This document shows positions 45,101-54,766 of a stretch of DNA of 64,000 bases, piece by piece. Origin of the DNA: Amoebophrya sp. A120 (lineage: Eukaryota; Sar; Dinophyceae; Syndiniales; Amoebophryaceae); contig CAJINV010000010.1 of NCBI GenBank assembly GCA_905178155.1, positions 456,074 through 520,073 of the forward strand, read 5' to 3'. The position numbers and the translations under genes were made by a program. The notes under the pieces were generated by a model. It ran no database searches. It had not been told where the DNA came from and was given only the letters and a program-made list of their open reading frames with translations. Every line of letters begins with the position of its first letter. Within the stretch, counting starts at the first letter, position 1.

Positions 45101-48100
45101 TATAAATCGCATGACAAATTTCCTCAGCATGAGAAAGAAAATTTGTAATGGGGATTTAACCTGAGAAAGAAAATTGTAATGCATGAATGCAATTAGTACG
45201 AGTACGATACTTTTGCACAGGATATTTGTGCTGTTTTTGTCGCCGGACAGCACCATGAGGCAGTCCTGGATTTCCTCCTCCGTAAACCTGGATAACCCGA
45301 TCCCCACGACGTGCAGCCGACCGCCCTCCAGCACGCCCTTCGCGGTGGTCTGCTTGGCGTCCTGTTCCGTTTTGCTCATCGTGGGGGCTTATGCATTGCA
45401 AAAATGTCTGGGTCTGGAAGATTGCAACTTGTCATGCTGGCTTTGGATTGCAAAAAAATCTGTATTGCGTGACCGGCAACAGGAGCCCAGTTTGTCTTTG
45501 TGTTGCGCGGGTAGTAGCTAGTAGTAGTAACCATTTGACTCCTGGCGGGTGGGCGTTAGAACAGATTTAGCCTCTGCCAATACCCCTAGGTGGATACTTG
45601 CTCCACTTCCTAACTACCACCCGGCCGCATCCGCAAAACCGCTATCGATTGCTTACGCGTAGCTAAGGGCGGAGAGGGCATTTCTCATGCGGAATAGGCA
45701 TCAGGGAGCCCTCTAAAAATCTGTGCTGCTAGATCATGCATTACATGCATCATGGATCATACAAAATATGCATCACAAATCCCGAAATCTTCCAGATGAC
45801 CCAGACATTTTTACATTTGATAGGGCTTTCACCACGATTTGGAAGTACTCTTCCAGCTTTTGAAGATTCAGCAGTTGCTTGGCGGAGAGATTATTTTTGT
45901 CCTTCTTCAGCGCCTCCCAGACCGTCGCTTCGATGTTCAGCAGCGGTTTCCAGTGCCACTTCCGGCCGAATTTCGGCTTTCCCTTCGGCTGATTCGATTT
46001 CCCCTTCCCCTTACCCTTCCCCCCGGCGGCTGCCGCTGCACCCTTGCCGCCAGGGACGGTGGCGCCTTTCCCGCCGCCGGGTATCGCCGCCCCTTTCCCG
46101 CCTCCGGGGATTGGTGCGCCTTTCCCGGGTAGCGGCGGCGCGGCGCCCTTCCCACCCGGAACTGCAGGAGGAGCCGCTGGACCTTTTCCTCCTTTCCCGG
46201 CCGGCGGCGGGGCAGCTCCCTTCGTGGTCGCTGCTGGCTTTCCAGCGGGTGGCGCGGATGGTTTTCCGCCCTTCGTCGGAACGGCCGGCGCAGGTTTACC
46301 ACCTGCGGACGAGGATGTTAAAACCGCCGGCGTCTCTTCCGCATAGGTAGTTGTACCAGTGGTTGTGCCATCACCCGCTGCTGCCCCCTTTGCCATACCC
46401 GGACCCGCCCCGGGCACGGCGGGCGGAGCTGCCTTCTTCCCTGCGCCCTTCAGGCCCTTCTTCCCGGTCGGCTTTCCCTCCCTCGGTGCGGTGACCGGTT
46501 ATCGCACGAAAAAACTGTTTCAGTGTGAACTTGCGATGCAGAAAATGTATCGCATTTGTGTTTGTTTTGCTACACAGACATGCAAGACAATGCATTTGTA
46601 GGCGAGCTTTCCCATAGGAAGCTCGCATGGCAAACTTCCTCATCTGTGGTGTAGAGCAAACTTGTGATGCAAAGCTTGCAAAATCATCACAGTGAAACAG
46701 TTTTTTCGTGGGATACCGGTAGTATGTCCTCCAGTAGCGCCGCCGGACTTCCGGCCTCCGAAATCGCGTTCAGCTGGTAGTCGTAGTTGTCCTCGCCCGG
46801 CACCGCGGGAAGCTTGTCCGCCTTCAGATGATGGTGCTCGCGATGGTGGTGATCTCTGTCCCTGTGGTGTCCTCTCCTCCGGCCCCCGCCCGAGGCTTTC
46901 TGGAACGCGGTCGAAACGTATGACGGTGCACAACTTCTCCCCCCTCCCCTCATTTTTACTGCATAAACGGCAACACAAGCAACGGCAGAAATGGGCCATG
47001 CGCATGACAAATCTTCGTACGTGGATCGTAGTTCTCTCTCAGGTTCCAAAATTTGTCATGCAAATAGGGCTTCCATGCAAGTAGTGGACTTGGTATTTTG
47101 ATGCACTACAAACTACGATGGGGAGCGGAAATTGTGCACTCTCATACAACGTCGTTCTTTCGCGACTTCGTGACCGGTGCGTCCTCCAACTGCGTTCTCA
47201 TCTGTGAATCCGAGTATGAGCGTGCACAACCCCCCTCCCCCCCACTTGTCATGCAAAATCCGAAACCTAAGTGCTGCCTTGTGGCGTTGTTGGCATGACA
47301 GATTCTGGAAGCTCAACCAGTACGGCACGAAAATAGGCGCATATTAGACTTGTCATGCACAGCCTCCACGTGTGCTGCTGCTTGTAATGCTATGCGTGCC
47401 ATAGGAATGAGGGGGAGGGGGGGTTGTGCACTCTCATACCGAGTCGCTGTCATCTAGACCGAGCGAGTCGTCGGAGTAATCCTCGTCATCGTAGCTGCCA
47501 CTGTCTCATGCATTGCAAAAGTACAACTATCGTATTACGACTATGCATGACAAATGTTGTTCTTAAGGGAAAACAGCATGACAAGTTCCAGCTTTCATAC
47601 TGAACAATTTTGTATATGCAATTTATACTAGTACGATGCTGTTGCATTGCATATGTCTTCCACATCAGAGTCGAATCCTAAGCCCTCTGCTGTGTCATCA
47701 CCGTACTCGAAGCCCAAGTTCTGGTCGCTGTATTCCGCCCCGGTGATCAAATCGCCGTCTGTTTCCGCCGAGATCCGGTACACGTGGTAGAGCAACGAAT
47801 CGCAGGTGGCAATCGTGAACTTGATTGCTTCAAAAGGGTTGTCCCAGGTGGAGAGATTCGAAACCGAATTAAAGTAGTACTCATCGGAGGTGGAAGTAGA
47901 TGTGTCGCTGTTCGGATCTGTTTTGTATATGAATCGCAAAAGTATCGCACTCGTATAAATGCATTACAAATTTCCTCAGCATGAGAGATAAAATTTGTAA
48001 TGCTGATTTAGCTTAGGAACAAGATTTGTAATGCATGTTCGCATTTACTACGAGTACGATACTTTTGCACTTCATATTGTACGGCCCGAGCCAAATGTTC

Positions 48101-50135
48101 TCCAGTTCTTCGGATTCGAGCCACAAATCCTCCCTATGCATTGCAAAAGTATCGTAGTTGTAGTAATCGCAGTTATGCATGACAAATTTCCTTTTCAAGG
48201 TAAAACAGCATGACAGATTCAATTTTTCATGCTGAGAGAATTTGTAATGCAATTTATACTAGTACCATACTTTTGCAATGCATACTCCCGGTATTTCAGC
48301 AAATATTCCACCCCATTGTACGTTTGCACGTACAATTCGTCGAAGTGCCTCTTCATCGGGTGGTATGAAATGCAAAAGCATCGTACTAGTATAAATTGCA
48401 TGACAAATTCCCTCAGCATGAAAAATGAAATTTGTAATCCGGATTTAGGTGAGGAGGGAGATTTGATGTAATCCATGATTGCGATTACTACGAGTACGAT
48501 ACTTTTGCACAGGATAGGTGGTCTGTCTTCACCATGTTCGTGTTGACGTTCCGATAAAACCTATCGCACGGAAAAAGTTGGCCACAGTCACTAACATGCA
48601 GTTGAAGGCTTCGCTGCATTACAAACTTTTTTAGCATCGCAAGTTTTCCTTGTATTGCAGAAACACTAGGCAAATCCCCTACGAAGCTTGGCTGTGATGC
48701 ATTTCTACGCATGACAGAAAGTTTTGCGTTGCAAGAATGCGCATGAGTGATCGTGACGAACTTTTTTTGTTTGATAAAACCCGCGCGGGTCGTATCGCCA
48801 GAACACCGGCGTGGGACAGAGTTGCAGGCACTCCGGAATCCAGGTGACTAGCCACTCGAAGGGGTCCTCGTCTTGCTGCGAGAGCTGTTGTTCGCTTTGG
48901 TAGTTGTTGTTGTTCTGTTCGTCGTTGTTAAACCACTGCTCTTGTATTACAGTGAAAAATGCCCCCACCCCCGAACTTGAAAGCATTTGTATTGCAAACC
49001 TTTCCAAATGAAACGTTCGCCCTCTTGCATCTATCAGCATCACAGGTTTTGAATCGTGAATGACAAAGATTTGTATTGCAAAAGACCCCAGCACGAGCGG
49101 CGCTTGTCATGCAAGCGATGCGATACACGCCTACATTCTGCATCAGAAAGATTCATACTCCTTTCATGCATGACAAAAAGTTTTCATTTGGAACCTTCGC
49201 ATCACAAATTTTTGCAATTTAGGGGTGGGGGGCACTTTTCACTGTAATATCTTGCTGGGACGGAGTACTGTTGTAGTTCTTCACGTGGTTCCCACGCGAG
49301 GAGGTGTTCTTACTGGTGTTCCTGCTAGACAAACCCATTCTGTCATCCTGTAGTCGCTCACCAAGCAAGCTCGCTCCACTGGTGGACCTGGTTTTTGCTC
49401 TTGTGGACCGCGATCCAGTGGCCTGCGAAGCAGACGAAGCTGTTGCTCCTCGGCCAGCGTATCAAAATGAAAAATCCCCCCTCCCCATATCAAAACGGAA
49501 ATTTGTGATGCTGATTGGTGGCCACAAATCAGCTCTGTATTGCAGGGAGGCATGGCGGCCAGATCCCCAGGCTAGGTAGGGGCGTACGGGTCTAGTTGTT
49601 CAGCATGGCAAACGGCTCCCCTTTAGGCCCAACAGCATGACAAATCGCGCCCATAATGGGGCGAAGCTTCTGCCCTTGTCTTCTTGCAAGACAGATGTGA
49701 TTTGTGACCTCAAATCCGCAACACAAATTTTGGAAAACATACCTTCTCAATATGGGGAGGGGGGATTTTTCCGCACAATACAGCGGATGCAGTCGTCTTC
49801 GTAAAAGCGCCTGCCTGCTTGTTCGCGTTATTCATTGCGGATGAACCTGCATTATAGGAAGCTGCTGGTCCTCTGCCTCCTTGTGAAGATCCACCGGCAG
49901 TTGCGTCATTTTTGTTCCCCCGACTTCTCCGACCCCAAAACGTCGAGCCTTTTCGCTTCGCTTCCCCAGCGCTCTGGTCCGAGGACAAAACCGTGGTGGC
50001 CTTGGAATTCGTTTGCGCGGCGGAGGCGGAACTTGAGGAGCCTTGATCGTCGTACTCGAGCGAGGAGGCTTCAGAGTCCTTGGGTTTATTGCGGGACCGC
50101 CCCCCGCGAAGCATACGACCAAGCAAGGACACCAT
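36155..50135 (-). CDS. Formin (FH1-FH2 actin nucleator) split by 21 introners
   Basis: Nucleates and elongates unbranched actin filaments. Twenty-three exons joined over 21 introners and one GT-AG intron give 1302 codons including the stop, an exact multiple of three. The N-terminus is Ser-rich and basic, followed by ECLQLCPTPVFWRYDPRGFY and EYYFNSVSNLSTWDNPFEA, both WW-like. The FH1 region is a Pro/Gly/Lys array (APPAVPGGKGAAPPLPGKG). FH2 starts at RKWHWKPLLNIEATVWEAL, then GIGLSRFTEEEIQDCLMVLS, LESVMPTEAEQCLLQ, LIPFCKIPKLHQKLRVLAFL, FLRLLLVLGNYVNHS, LQKLSDFKGNNEKTLLHGI and ADVIQDLLQLLKEIEFVKNA. A coiled coil (KLEEEEVAAEQLKKQKHAAE) and a Ser/Thr-rich basic tail follow. No GBD/FH3 recognised. 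A 5.14-kb element interrupts FH2 after VMP. Confidence 0.9.
36298..36467. mobile_element. Introner, family A (formin gene)
   Basis: TATGCATTGC ... GCAGCGCATA; flanks GAAAT/GAAGT (one mismatch). Confidence 0.9.
36849..37055. mobile_element. Introner, family D (formin gene)
   Basis: TATGAGAGTGCACAAG ... TGTGCACGACTCTGATA; flanks CCGTC/CCGCC (one mismatch). Confidence 0.9.
37242..37390. mobile_element. Introner, family A (formin gene)
   Basis: CATCCCGTGC ... GCAATGCATA; duplication GCTTG exact. The left terminal T has changed to C. Confidence 0.9.
37495..37756 (-). other. GT-AG intron in the formin gene
   Basis: Donor GGGCC|GTATTT and acceptor ACTCAG|GTACTA, 262 nt, phase 2, joining GCQGP to YYEAAAA. 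It is the only canonical intron found in this gene. Confidence 0.75.
37889..38150. mobile_element. Introner, family B (formin gene)
   Basis: TATCAAATGC ... TTACATGTGATA; duplication AGATG exact. Confidence 0.93.
38208..38456. mobile_element. Introner, diverged, family L (formin gene)
   Basis: TATGCATTGCAAAAATTAATG ... CACGTGTGATA; flanks GGTAG/GGTGG. Inverted repeats are barely recognisable, yet excision is still in frame. Confidence 0.75.
38524..38803. mobile_element. Introner, family C (formin gene)
   Basis: TATCCTGTGGAAAAACGTC ... GACATTTTTCCTCAGAGTA; duplication CCAGC exact. Confidence 0.92.
38966..39271. mobile_element. Introner, family C (formin gene)
   Basis: TATCCTGAGCAAAAACGTCC ... 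GACGTTTTTCCATAGGATA; duplication TTCCA exact. Confidence 0.93.
39327..39578. mobile_element. Introner, family B (formin gene)
   Basis: TATGCATTGC ... GCATTTGATA; duplication ACTTG exact. Confidence 0.93.
40258..40375. repeat. Tandem GGTGGCGCGAGA array in the giant introner
   Basis: About eight imperfect 12-14 bp units. Opposite-strand versions (CCACCTCTCGG, CCCTCTCG) fill 40420-40830, so the two parts could pair. Confidence 0.8.
40862..41215. repeat. Tandem AGGCCCCCCCTN array in the giant introner
   Basis: 12-bp units with a run of seven C and a variable last base, interrupted near 41015 and 41065. Confidence 0.85.
41700..44110. repeat. Satellite of about 195 bp, roughly 13 copies, in the giant introner
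   Basis: The landmark AAGCGAGCCCCGGCGCCGGC recurs near 41725, 41931, 42126, 42323, 42510, 42705, 42931, 43116, 43288, 43508, 43711, 43891 and 44072, spaced 172-226 bp. Each unit also holds CTTTGCTTGCTTTGC and CCCGGAAGGGCCCTCG, with variable stretches of GGCCCCCC between. Confidence 0.88.
44803..44840. other. Terminator-like hairpin near the right end of the giant introner cargo
   Basis: CAAGAAA-GGGTCGCCC-ttca-GGGCGACCC-GTTTTCTTG, then TATAAT. Same design as the hairpin that ends the other GC-rich block at 59755-59791. Confidence 0.85.
45072..45224. mobile_element. Introner, family A (formin gene)
   Basis: TATGAACTACTGC ... GCACAGGATA; duplication TTTGT exact. Confidence 0.93.
45390..45822. 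mobile_element. Introner, family B, with an internal insertion (formin gene)
   Basis: TATGCATTGC ... TTACATTTGATA; duplication GGGCT exact. At 433 bp it is about 170 bp longer than other family B copies. Extra sequence at about 45511-45670 splits the usual GCGCGG/GAGGGCATTT region. Confidence 0.9.
46500..46715. mobile_element. Introner, family F (formin gene)
   Basis: TATCGCACGAAAAAACTG ... CAGTTTTTTCGTGGGATA; duplication CCGGT exact. Confidence 0.93.
46919..47146. mobile_element. Introner, family D (formin gene)
   Basis: TATGACGGTGCACAAC ... TTGTGCACTCTCATA; flanks AAACG/CAACG (one mismatch). Confidence 0.9.
47215..47438. mobile_element. Introner, family D (formin gene)
   Basis: TATGAGCGTGCACAAC ... 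GTTGTGCACTCTCATA; duplication CCGAG exact. Confidence 0.93.
47507..47653. mobile_element. Introner, family A (formin gene)
   Basis: CATGCATTGC ... GCATTGCATA; duplication TGTCT exact. The left terminal T has changed to C. Confidence 0.9.
47928..48076. mobile_element. Introner, family A (formin gene)
   Basis: TATGAATCGC ... GCACTTCATA; duplication TTGTA exact. Confidence 0.93.
48135..48284. mobile_element. Introner, family A (formin gene)
   Basis: TATGCATTGC ... GCAATGCATA; duplication CTCCC exact. Confidence 0.93.
48364..48516. mobile_element. Introner, family A (formin gene)
   Basis: TATGAAATGC ... GCACAGGATA; duplication GGTGG exact. Confidence 0.93.
48562..48776. mobile_element. Introner, family H (formin gene)
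   Basis: TATCGCACGGAAAAAGTTGG ... CGAACTTTTTTTGTTTGATA; duplication AAACC exact. Related to family F by its A-rich end. Confidence 0.88.
48945..49249. mobile_element. Introner, family G (formin gene)
   Basis: Inverted repeats CAGTGAAAAATGCCCCCACC / GGGGGGCACTTTTCACTG; duplication TCTTG exact. Confidence 0.92.
49460..49780. mobile_element. Introner, family E (formin gene)
   Basis: TATCAAAATGAAAAATCCCC ... GGGGGGATTTTTCCGCACAATA; duplication CAGCG exact. Same 321-bp length as the family E copy at 22096. Confidence 0.93.
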
Positions 50136-51119
50136 GTTGCTAGTTTGTGCTGTAGTGAAGGTGAATTATGTTAACCTTAACATGATCTCAGTTGAGATGA
50201 AGAAGTGAAATTAATTTCAAACCTTTTCATCTGCTGATTGCGAGCGGAAGCACAAAAGCGCGCGCGTGCCACTGAAGTGCGTGCCGTCCTCTTCATCTAT
50301 CGTTACACGCTAGGAGAGAAAGTATCATCACTCAGATTGACGTGAACAACGAACGAAGTCAAATAAGGGACGAACCTTCTATACTATTTCGTAGCAAGAT
50401 GCATGTGAAGATTATACATAGGGGTCTATGAAAGAGAGGTCCTGTAGTCGTAGGAAGCGAACACAACACCGAGATCCTTGATTAATCGCGCGCAACTGGT
50501 GCACGGCGTTCGTTTATTCATGCGTCTCTCGCAAAATCTCTGTCATTTGGTATTGGTCGTGTGACACTGTAAAACTAAGTATAAACTCGTCATTCAACAT
50601 TCTAAACAAGGTCTCTGTGTCGCGTAGGGGTAGTACAAGTGGCTTGTCATTTATCCATGTTGACTCAACAGCAAAATTATGTTCGTTTGTTTTGGTCACA
50701 ACCTGATGCTGATACAACCCGGAGTATCAGTCTATGTATAGGCAGATGAAGAAAATAAGCCGGACTCTTTATTGATTCTGTTTCTTGGAAAAAATTTTCG
50801 ATATTAGGGCCGTTTTAACTTGTGGTCTAGTGTTGGTGGTGGTCCTGTGCTAGTGCAATGGGCTGCACTTCTGCTACTTCTTCGGGGTTGTCGTGCTACA
50901 AACGTGTGTGGCAGCTGGAAGTAGTTGTGAATCGCCTTTTTCGTAAAGGTCTAGAACCACTTAATAGTTCATGCGCCACCACAACTTGGATTTACGAAGC
51001 TGGAGCAGGACGATTACCTTCACGAAACTTGTAAATCCGGTCCTCGCGACGCGGCTCTCCTCGCGGCTCTTCTTCATCCTTCTAAGGAATTTTTGTATAC
51101 ACGACATCTTGATCTACTT
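50136..51119. other. Intergenic, no supported gene
   Basis: About 1 kb between the SLC35B stop and the formin start. A minus-strand frame of 67 codons at 50514-50717 has no support. No introner. Confidence 0.5.
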
Positions 51120-53488
51120 CTACTCCGCCGGTTTCTTGCCGTCCTTCCCGCCGACGGCTGTCCCGCCAATGCCGGTGAACTGTACTATTCTCTTCGCGAT
51201 GGGCGAGGCCAGGAAAACCACCACCGTGGCGACCCACTGGGCGATCGCGAGGCTATGGGTTGCAAATCTGTCTGGGTCTCGTCTGGATGAGTGCAGGAGT
51301 TTGTCATGCAGAGTTTGCATGCCCCACGAGGACTGGGATGCAGGGCATGGCATCACAGATTCAGATTCTGCACCAGCTCCGCAATGCATATCCCGCATAC
51401 GAAATAGAATACCTTCTTAGCAGGCTTCTTGGTTCTAGTACAGGTACCCGTGCAACACAAATTTTTGTGTATTGTGAGAAGCGCATCACAAGTTGCACCC
51501 TTCCAGACGAGCCAGACACATTCACATTCGATAGAGGCTGTGGCCAAACCAGAGCACGGAGAACACGACCGAGATAAGTTTTCTCAGCGTGGTCGTCAGT
51601 GTGACCGTCAACGCGCCGAAGTTTTTCTGCAGTGTGTAAACGAAGAGGGAACCCAACGCCATGGTGGTGCCGAAGTAGCACAGATTCGGGATGACTGACG
51701 GGTGTGCGACGATAAAAGCGATGCCTGTAGTTTTGAGGATGTATCAACAAAGGAAATCAGGAGACGTAATTCTACTTAAATGCGGAAGTTGAATTGGAAT
51801 TGTATCATGTGGCATGTCTTTTTTTACTTATCATGAATATCGTACTGCGCGAACAAGCTGAAAACACCAAATCCAAATTTTTTCCGTACTTCGTACATAA
51901 GATATTGAACCTTTCTGCAGTTCCCCGGTTCCGAGTGCCAGCACGATAGCAAAGAACAATTCGTACAGATTCATGTTGAACATGAGCTGGTGTGGGCTGG
52001 CCTTGTAATTTGCGACGATTTTGTTCTGATACGGTCCGTAAATTCCGTCACAAACGAGCGCCCCCAGGACGCAGGCGAGGCCGATCGCGAGGGACGCAGA
52101 CAGTGTAAAGTCGGAACCCTTCTTATCCTGCGGAAAAACCAATACCCAACGGTGGACCAGCACGTTTTTTGTCATGCGAAAGAAATTTCAATTTTTGCAG
52201 CTCACATGGCACGACCCATAATCTTTATCTTTTGTCATGCAAAAATACCTATGCCTGATGGAGTGGATATGGAATCTCATGCAAAGCCCGAACATCTGAC
52301 AGGAAGTATTTTCTACTTTTCGGCATGAGGCACTTGGTTTTTGGTGCAGCTGCGAACTTGTTCGAGCTAATTTTATTCAGTAACCACACTGCCAATAGAT
52401 ACGCAAGAAAAGATAAAGACTTTATAGTAGAGCTTAACATGCTTTACTCCCGAAGGAGCCTCTTAGTTTGTCTATACAGTTTATCGTGAAGACCGCACGG
52501 GTACGTTTTTGACCAGGATACTTCTTGCTCCCGCCTGCAAGCTATCAAGTGCAAAAATGTCTGGGTCTGGAAGATTGTCATGCTAGTCTGGCATGACTCT
52601 GCACTCTGTATTGCGCGGCCACCAAGAGGTCCTCTTGCCTGTCATGCAAAAGCGCAGCTTCTCATGCGAAATACGCATCACAGAAGCACGAAAAAACTTG
52701 TCATGCTTGGCGGCGCATTACGGAGCACTTATTGTTCACGGACTTGCATCACAAGTTTCCAGACCCAGACATATTTGCATTTGATACAAGCGTGAAAGCC
52801 ACAACACCAGCGGACATCAGGTATACCTGTTAGTTTGGTTTTGTGCATTTCTTGTCTTGCACAAACGCATGAAACGTCTGTGGGTACAATTACAAAGACA
52901 AAATCACTCGATCATCAACGTCAAGCTCAAATCTGCACTACACAAAAATATCTCGTGCTCTTTGTCACGTTGCAGTGACTGAGCAAGATGTTGATTCACG
53001 TAAATAATTAACATTGTCCCTACCTGTATCTTTTTTTCCATGCTGTGCACTTTGCCCGCGAAAATCTTTTCTCCTATCATGACCGGCACGGATTTACATG
53101 ATTTGCACACCACCTGCAGCGGAAACGGGATGTACTGCAACGCGGTCAACCCGAAGAAGTGCGCGCCCAGATACGCCGAGCTCACGATGCCCCAGTCTTT
53201 GGGCGGCGCGCCGGCGGTCCAGGATTTTTCCCCTGAAAGAAGCAGGAGCACTGCCGCCATCAAGCAGTTACAGAACGACTGCACCACGATGAGGAATATC
53301 GGCAGCTTTAGCCTTTCCCCGTCGTACTCGCCCCTGGTCAGGGCTTCCTGCGCGTAGCCGAAAATGGTGAAGGAGCCCAGCACACCGGAGGCAAGGAAAA
53401 TTAGGTAGAGGTTGTTGTACACAGCGGCAGGAAGGGCCGAGCCGAAGGCGCTGCTGCGCTCCGAGGTTTTCGGTTTGGATGCCGACAT
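51120..53488 (-). CDS. Nucleotide-sugar transporter, SLC35B/UAA family
   Basis: Multi-pass ER or Golgi membrane antiporter of the drug/metabolite transporter superfamily. Six exons over three introners and two GT-AG introns give 350 codons including the stop, an exact multiple of three and typical for the family. It starts MSASKPKTSERSSAFGSALP; hydrophobic segments include NNLYLIFLASGVLGSFTIFG and FCNCLMAAVLLLLS. Family signatures: VVCKSCKSVPVMIGEKIF (the KSCKPIPVM motif), then DGIYGPYQNKIVANYKASPH, LMFNMNLYELFFAIVLAL, and TLRKLISVVFSVLWFGHSLA near the end. It ends GKKPAE, which is not an exact KKxx retrieval signal. Members carry UDP-galactose/UDP-glucose, ATP or PAPS; the substrate cannot be told from sequence by eye. 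Confidence 0.9.
51254..51533. mobile_element. Introner, family B (SLC35B gene)
   Basis: TATGGGTTGC ... CACATTCGATA; duplication GAGGC exact. Confidence 0.92.
51725..51910 (-). other. GT-AG intron in the SLC35B gene
   Basis: Donor CAGAAAG|GTTCAA and acceptor CTACAG|GCATCG, 186 nt, phase 1. Confidence 0.75.
52124..52520. mobile_element. Introner, family M, 397 bp (SLC35B gene)
   Basis: TATCCTGCGGAAAAACC ... CGTTTTTGACCAGGATA; duplication CTTCT exact. Excision joins GGSKK to GSDFTLS in frame. Only copy of this family here. Confidence 0.88.
52543..52786. mobile_element. Introner, family B (SLC35B gene)
   Basis: TATCAAGTGC ... GCATTTGATA; duplication CAAGC exact. Confidence 0.93.
52827..53023 (-). 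other. GT-AG intron in the SLC35B gene
   Basis: Donor ATACAG|GTAGGG and acceptor TAACAG|GTATAC, 197 nt. It joins HSMEKKIQ to VYLMSAGVVAF. Confidence 0.8.
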
Positions 53489-54120
53489 AGTGCGGAAAAG
53501 AAAAACTTCTTGTTCTTCAGGGTTCTCTTCACAAATAAAAGTAAAAAAATTGCAGATTTTTATATTTGTTTACTTATCAGACAGACGCCTCTACTTCTCG
53601 GGATAACCAAGTTCTACTTTTGGATTGTTACTGGTGTCTATGTCTAAACGTCGCCCGTCGTCTCACAACAAGTTAGTATCTCGGTCGCTGATCATCAGTT
53701 TCAGTTGGGAAACATCAAGAGGTCGCAGACAAAATCAAGTACAGAGTTTCATCAGCAGTCCCAGTCGCCGACAACTTGTCATGATCACATGGCGCTCAGG
53801 AGAAATGAAGATCTTCACCGCAGATAATTCAGACAAACGAGTGGTAGAGATCTCGATCGAGAGCCCGACGTGGCGCAGAAAAAAAAAGTTCTTGATCGAC
53901 ATCAAAAGACTCGGACCGGGGTATGAAGATCTGTGTTTGGTCATAACCTCGAATGAATGCACCTTTTTCCACTTACATACTTACCTTAAGTACTACAGTG
54001 GTCTCTGTTGTTGGCACCCAGATGACATGCCGCTCGTCGGAAAATAATAATAAACCGTGAACAGCATTATAAGGTATTACAGTATTTCATCCTAGCCAGC
54101 CTTCCGGCGTCATTTCCAAA
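53489..54120. other. Intergenic, no supported gene
   Basis: 5' flank of the SLC35B gene and spacer to the duplicated locus. A plus-strand frame of 140 codons at 53625-54047 has no domain and runs against the cluster direction, so it is not called. Confidence 0.5.
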
Positions 54121-54766
54121 TTCCCGCCCACTTCTTTCCCCTTGGTTCTTGCAGGTACTTATCATGTGTAGTAAATTAATCTCGTCTGGCACTTTCTGCT
54201 TCCAAATGTTGCGTCCTCCTTTTTGATCATGGCCGTGGCATTTAATTGCTCCTGCAGTGCGCCCTACGTCGAGGATGGTCGGTGCGTAGTTTCGAAAATA
54301 CTTGCGACAGCTCATCATCTACGCATACCACTACGCACTACGACTACCTCCGTCTACGAGTTGTAAGCCTATTTCCACTAATCATACATTTTCGGACAAA
54401 AGAAACGTCAAATCCTCACGGAGTAATTGACTACTGGGCCTGCACGGTTCCCAATCACTGCTCGTGTCCCAAACGAAACAGGCTTGCTTGCTTGCTAGCT
54501 TGCGACCGAAATAAGGCTTATAGACAACTATTTTCTATTAAAATGCTTACCAAAACTTTAAAATGCTTACCAAAACTTTTATTTCAAAACGTTTTTGTGC
54601 TCAACAGGGCGTCACCGAAATATTGAGTAAACAAAACATACGTGAGTGCGGGGTATGTTCAGAGTTATTGAGTAGTATATCAATAGCCCTTGCAGCGATC
54701 TGTGCTGCGTTCTGCGTACAGCCGGCGAAGCCTGGAGATTGAGGAGGCATGGAACGACAATAAATA

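Noticed and set aside
53625-54047. Plus-strand frame of 140 codons
   Set aside because: Opposite to all other genes and without recognisable sequence.
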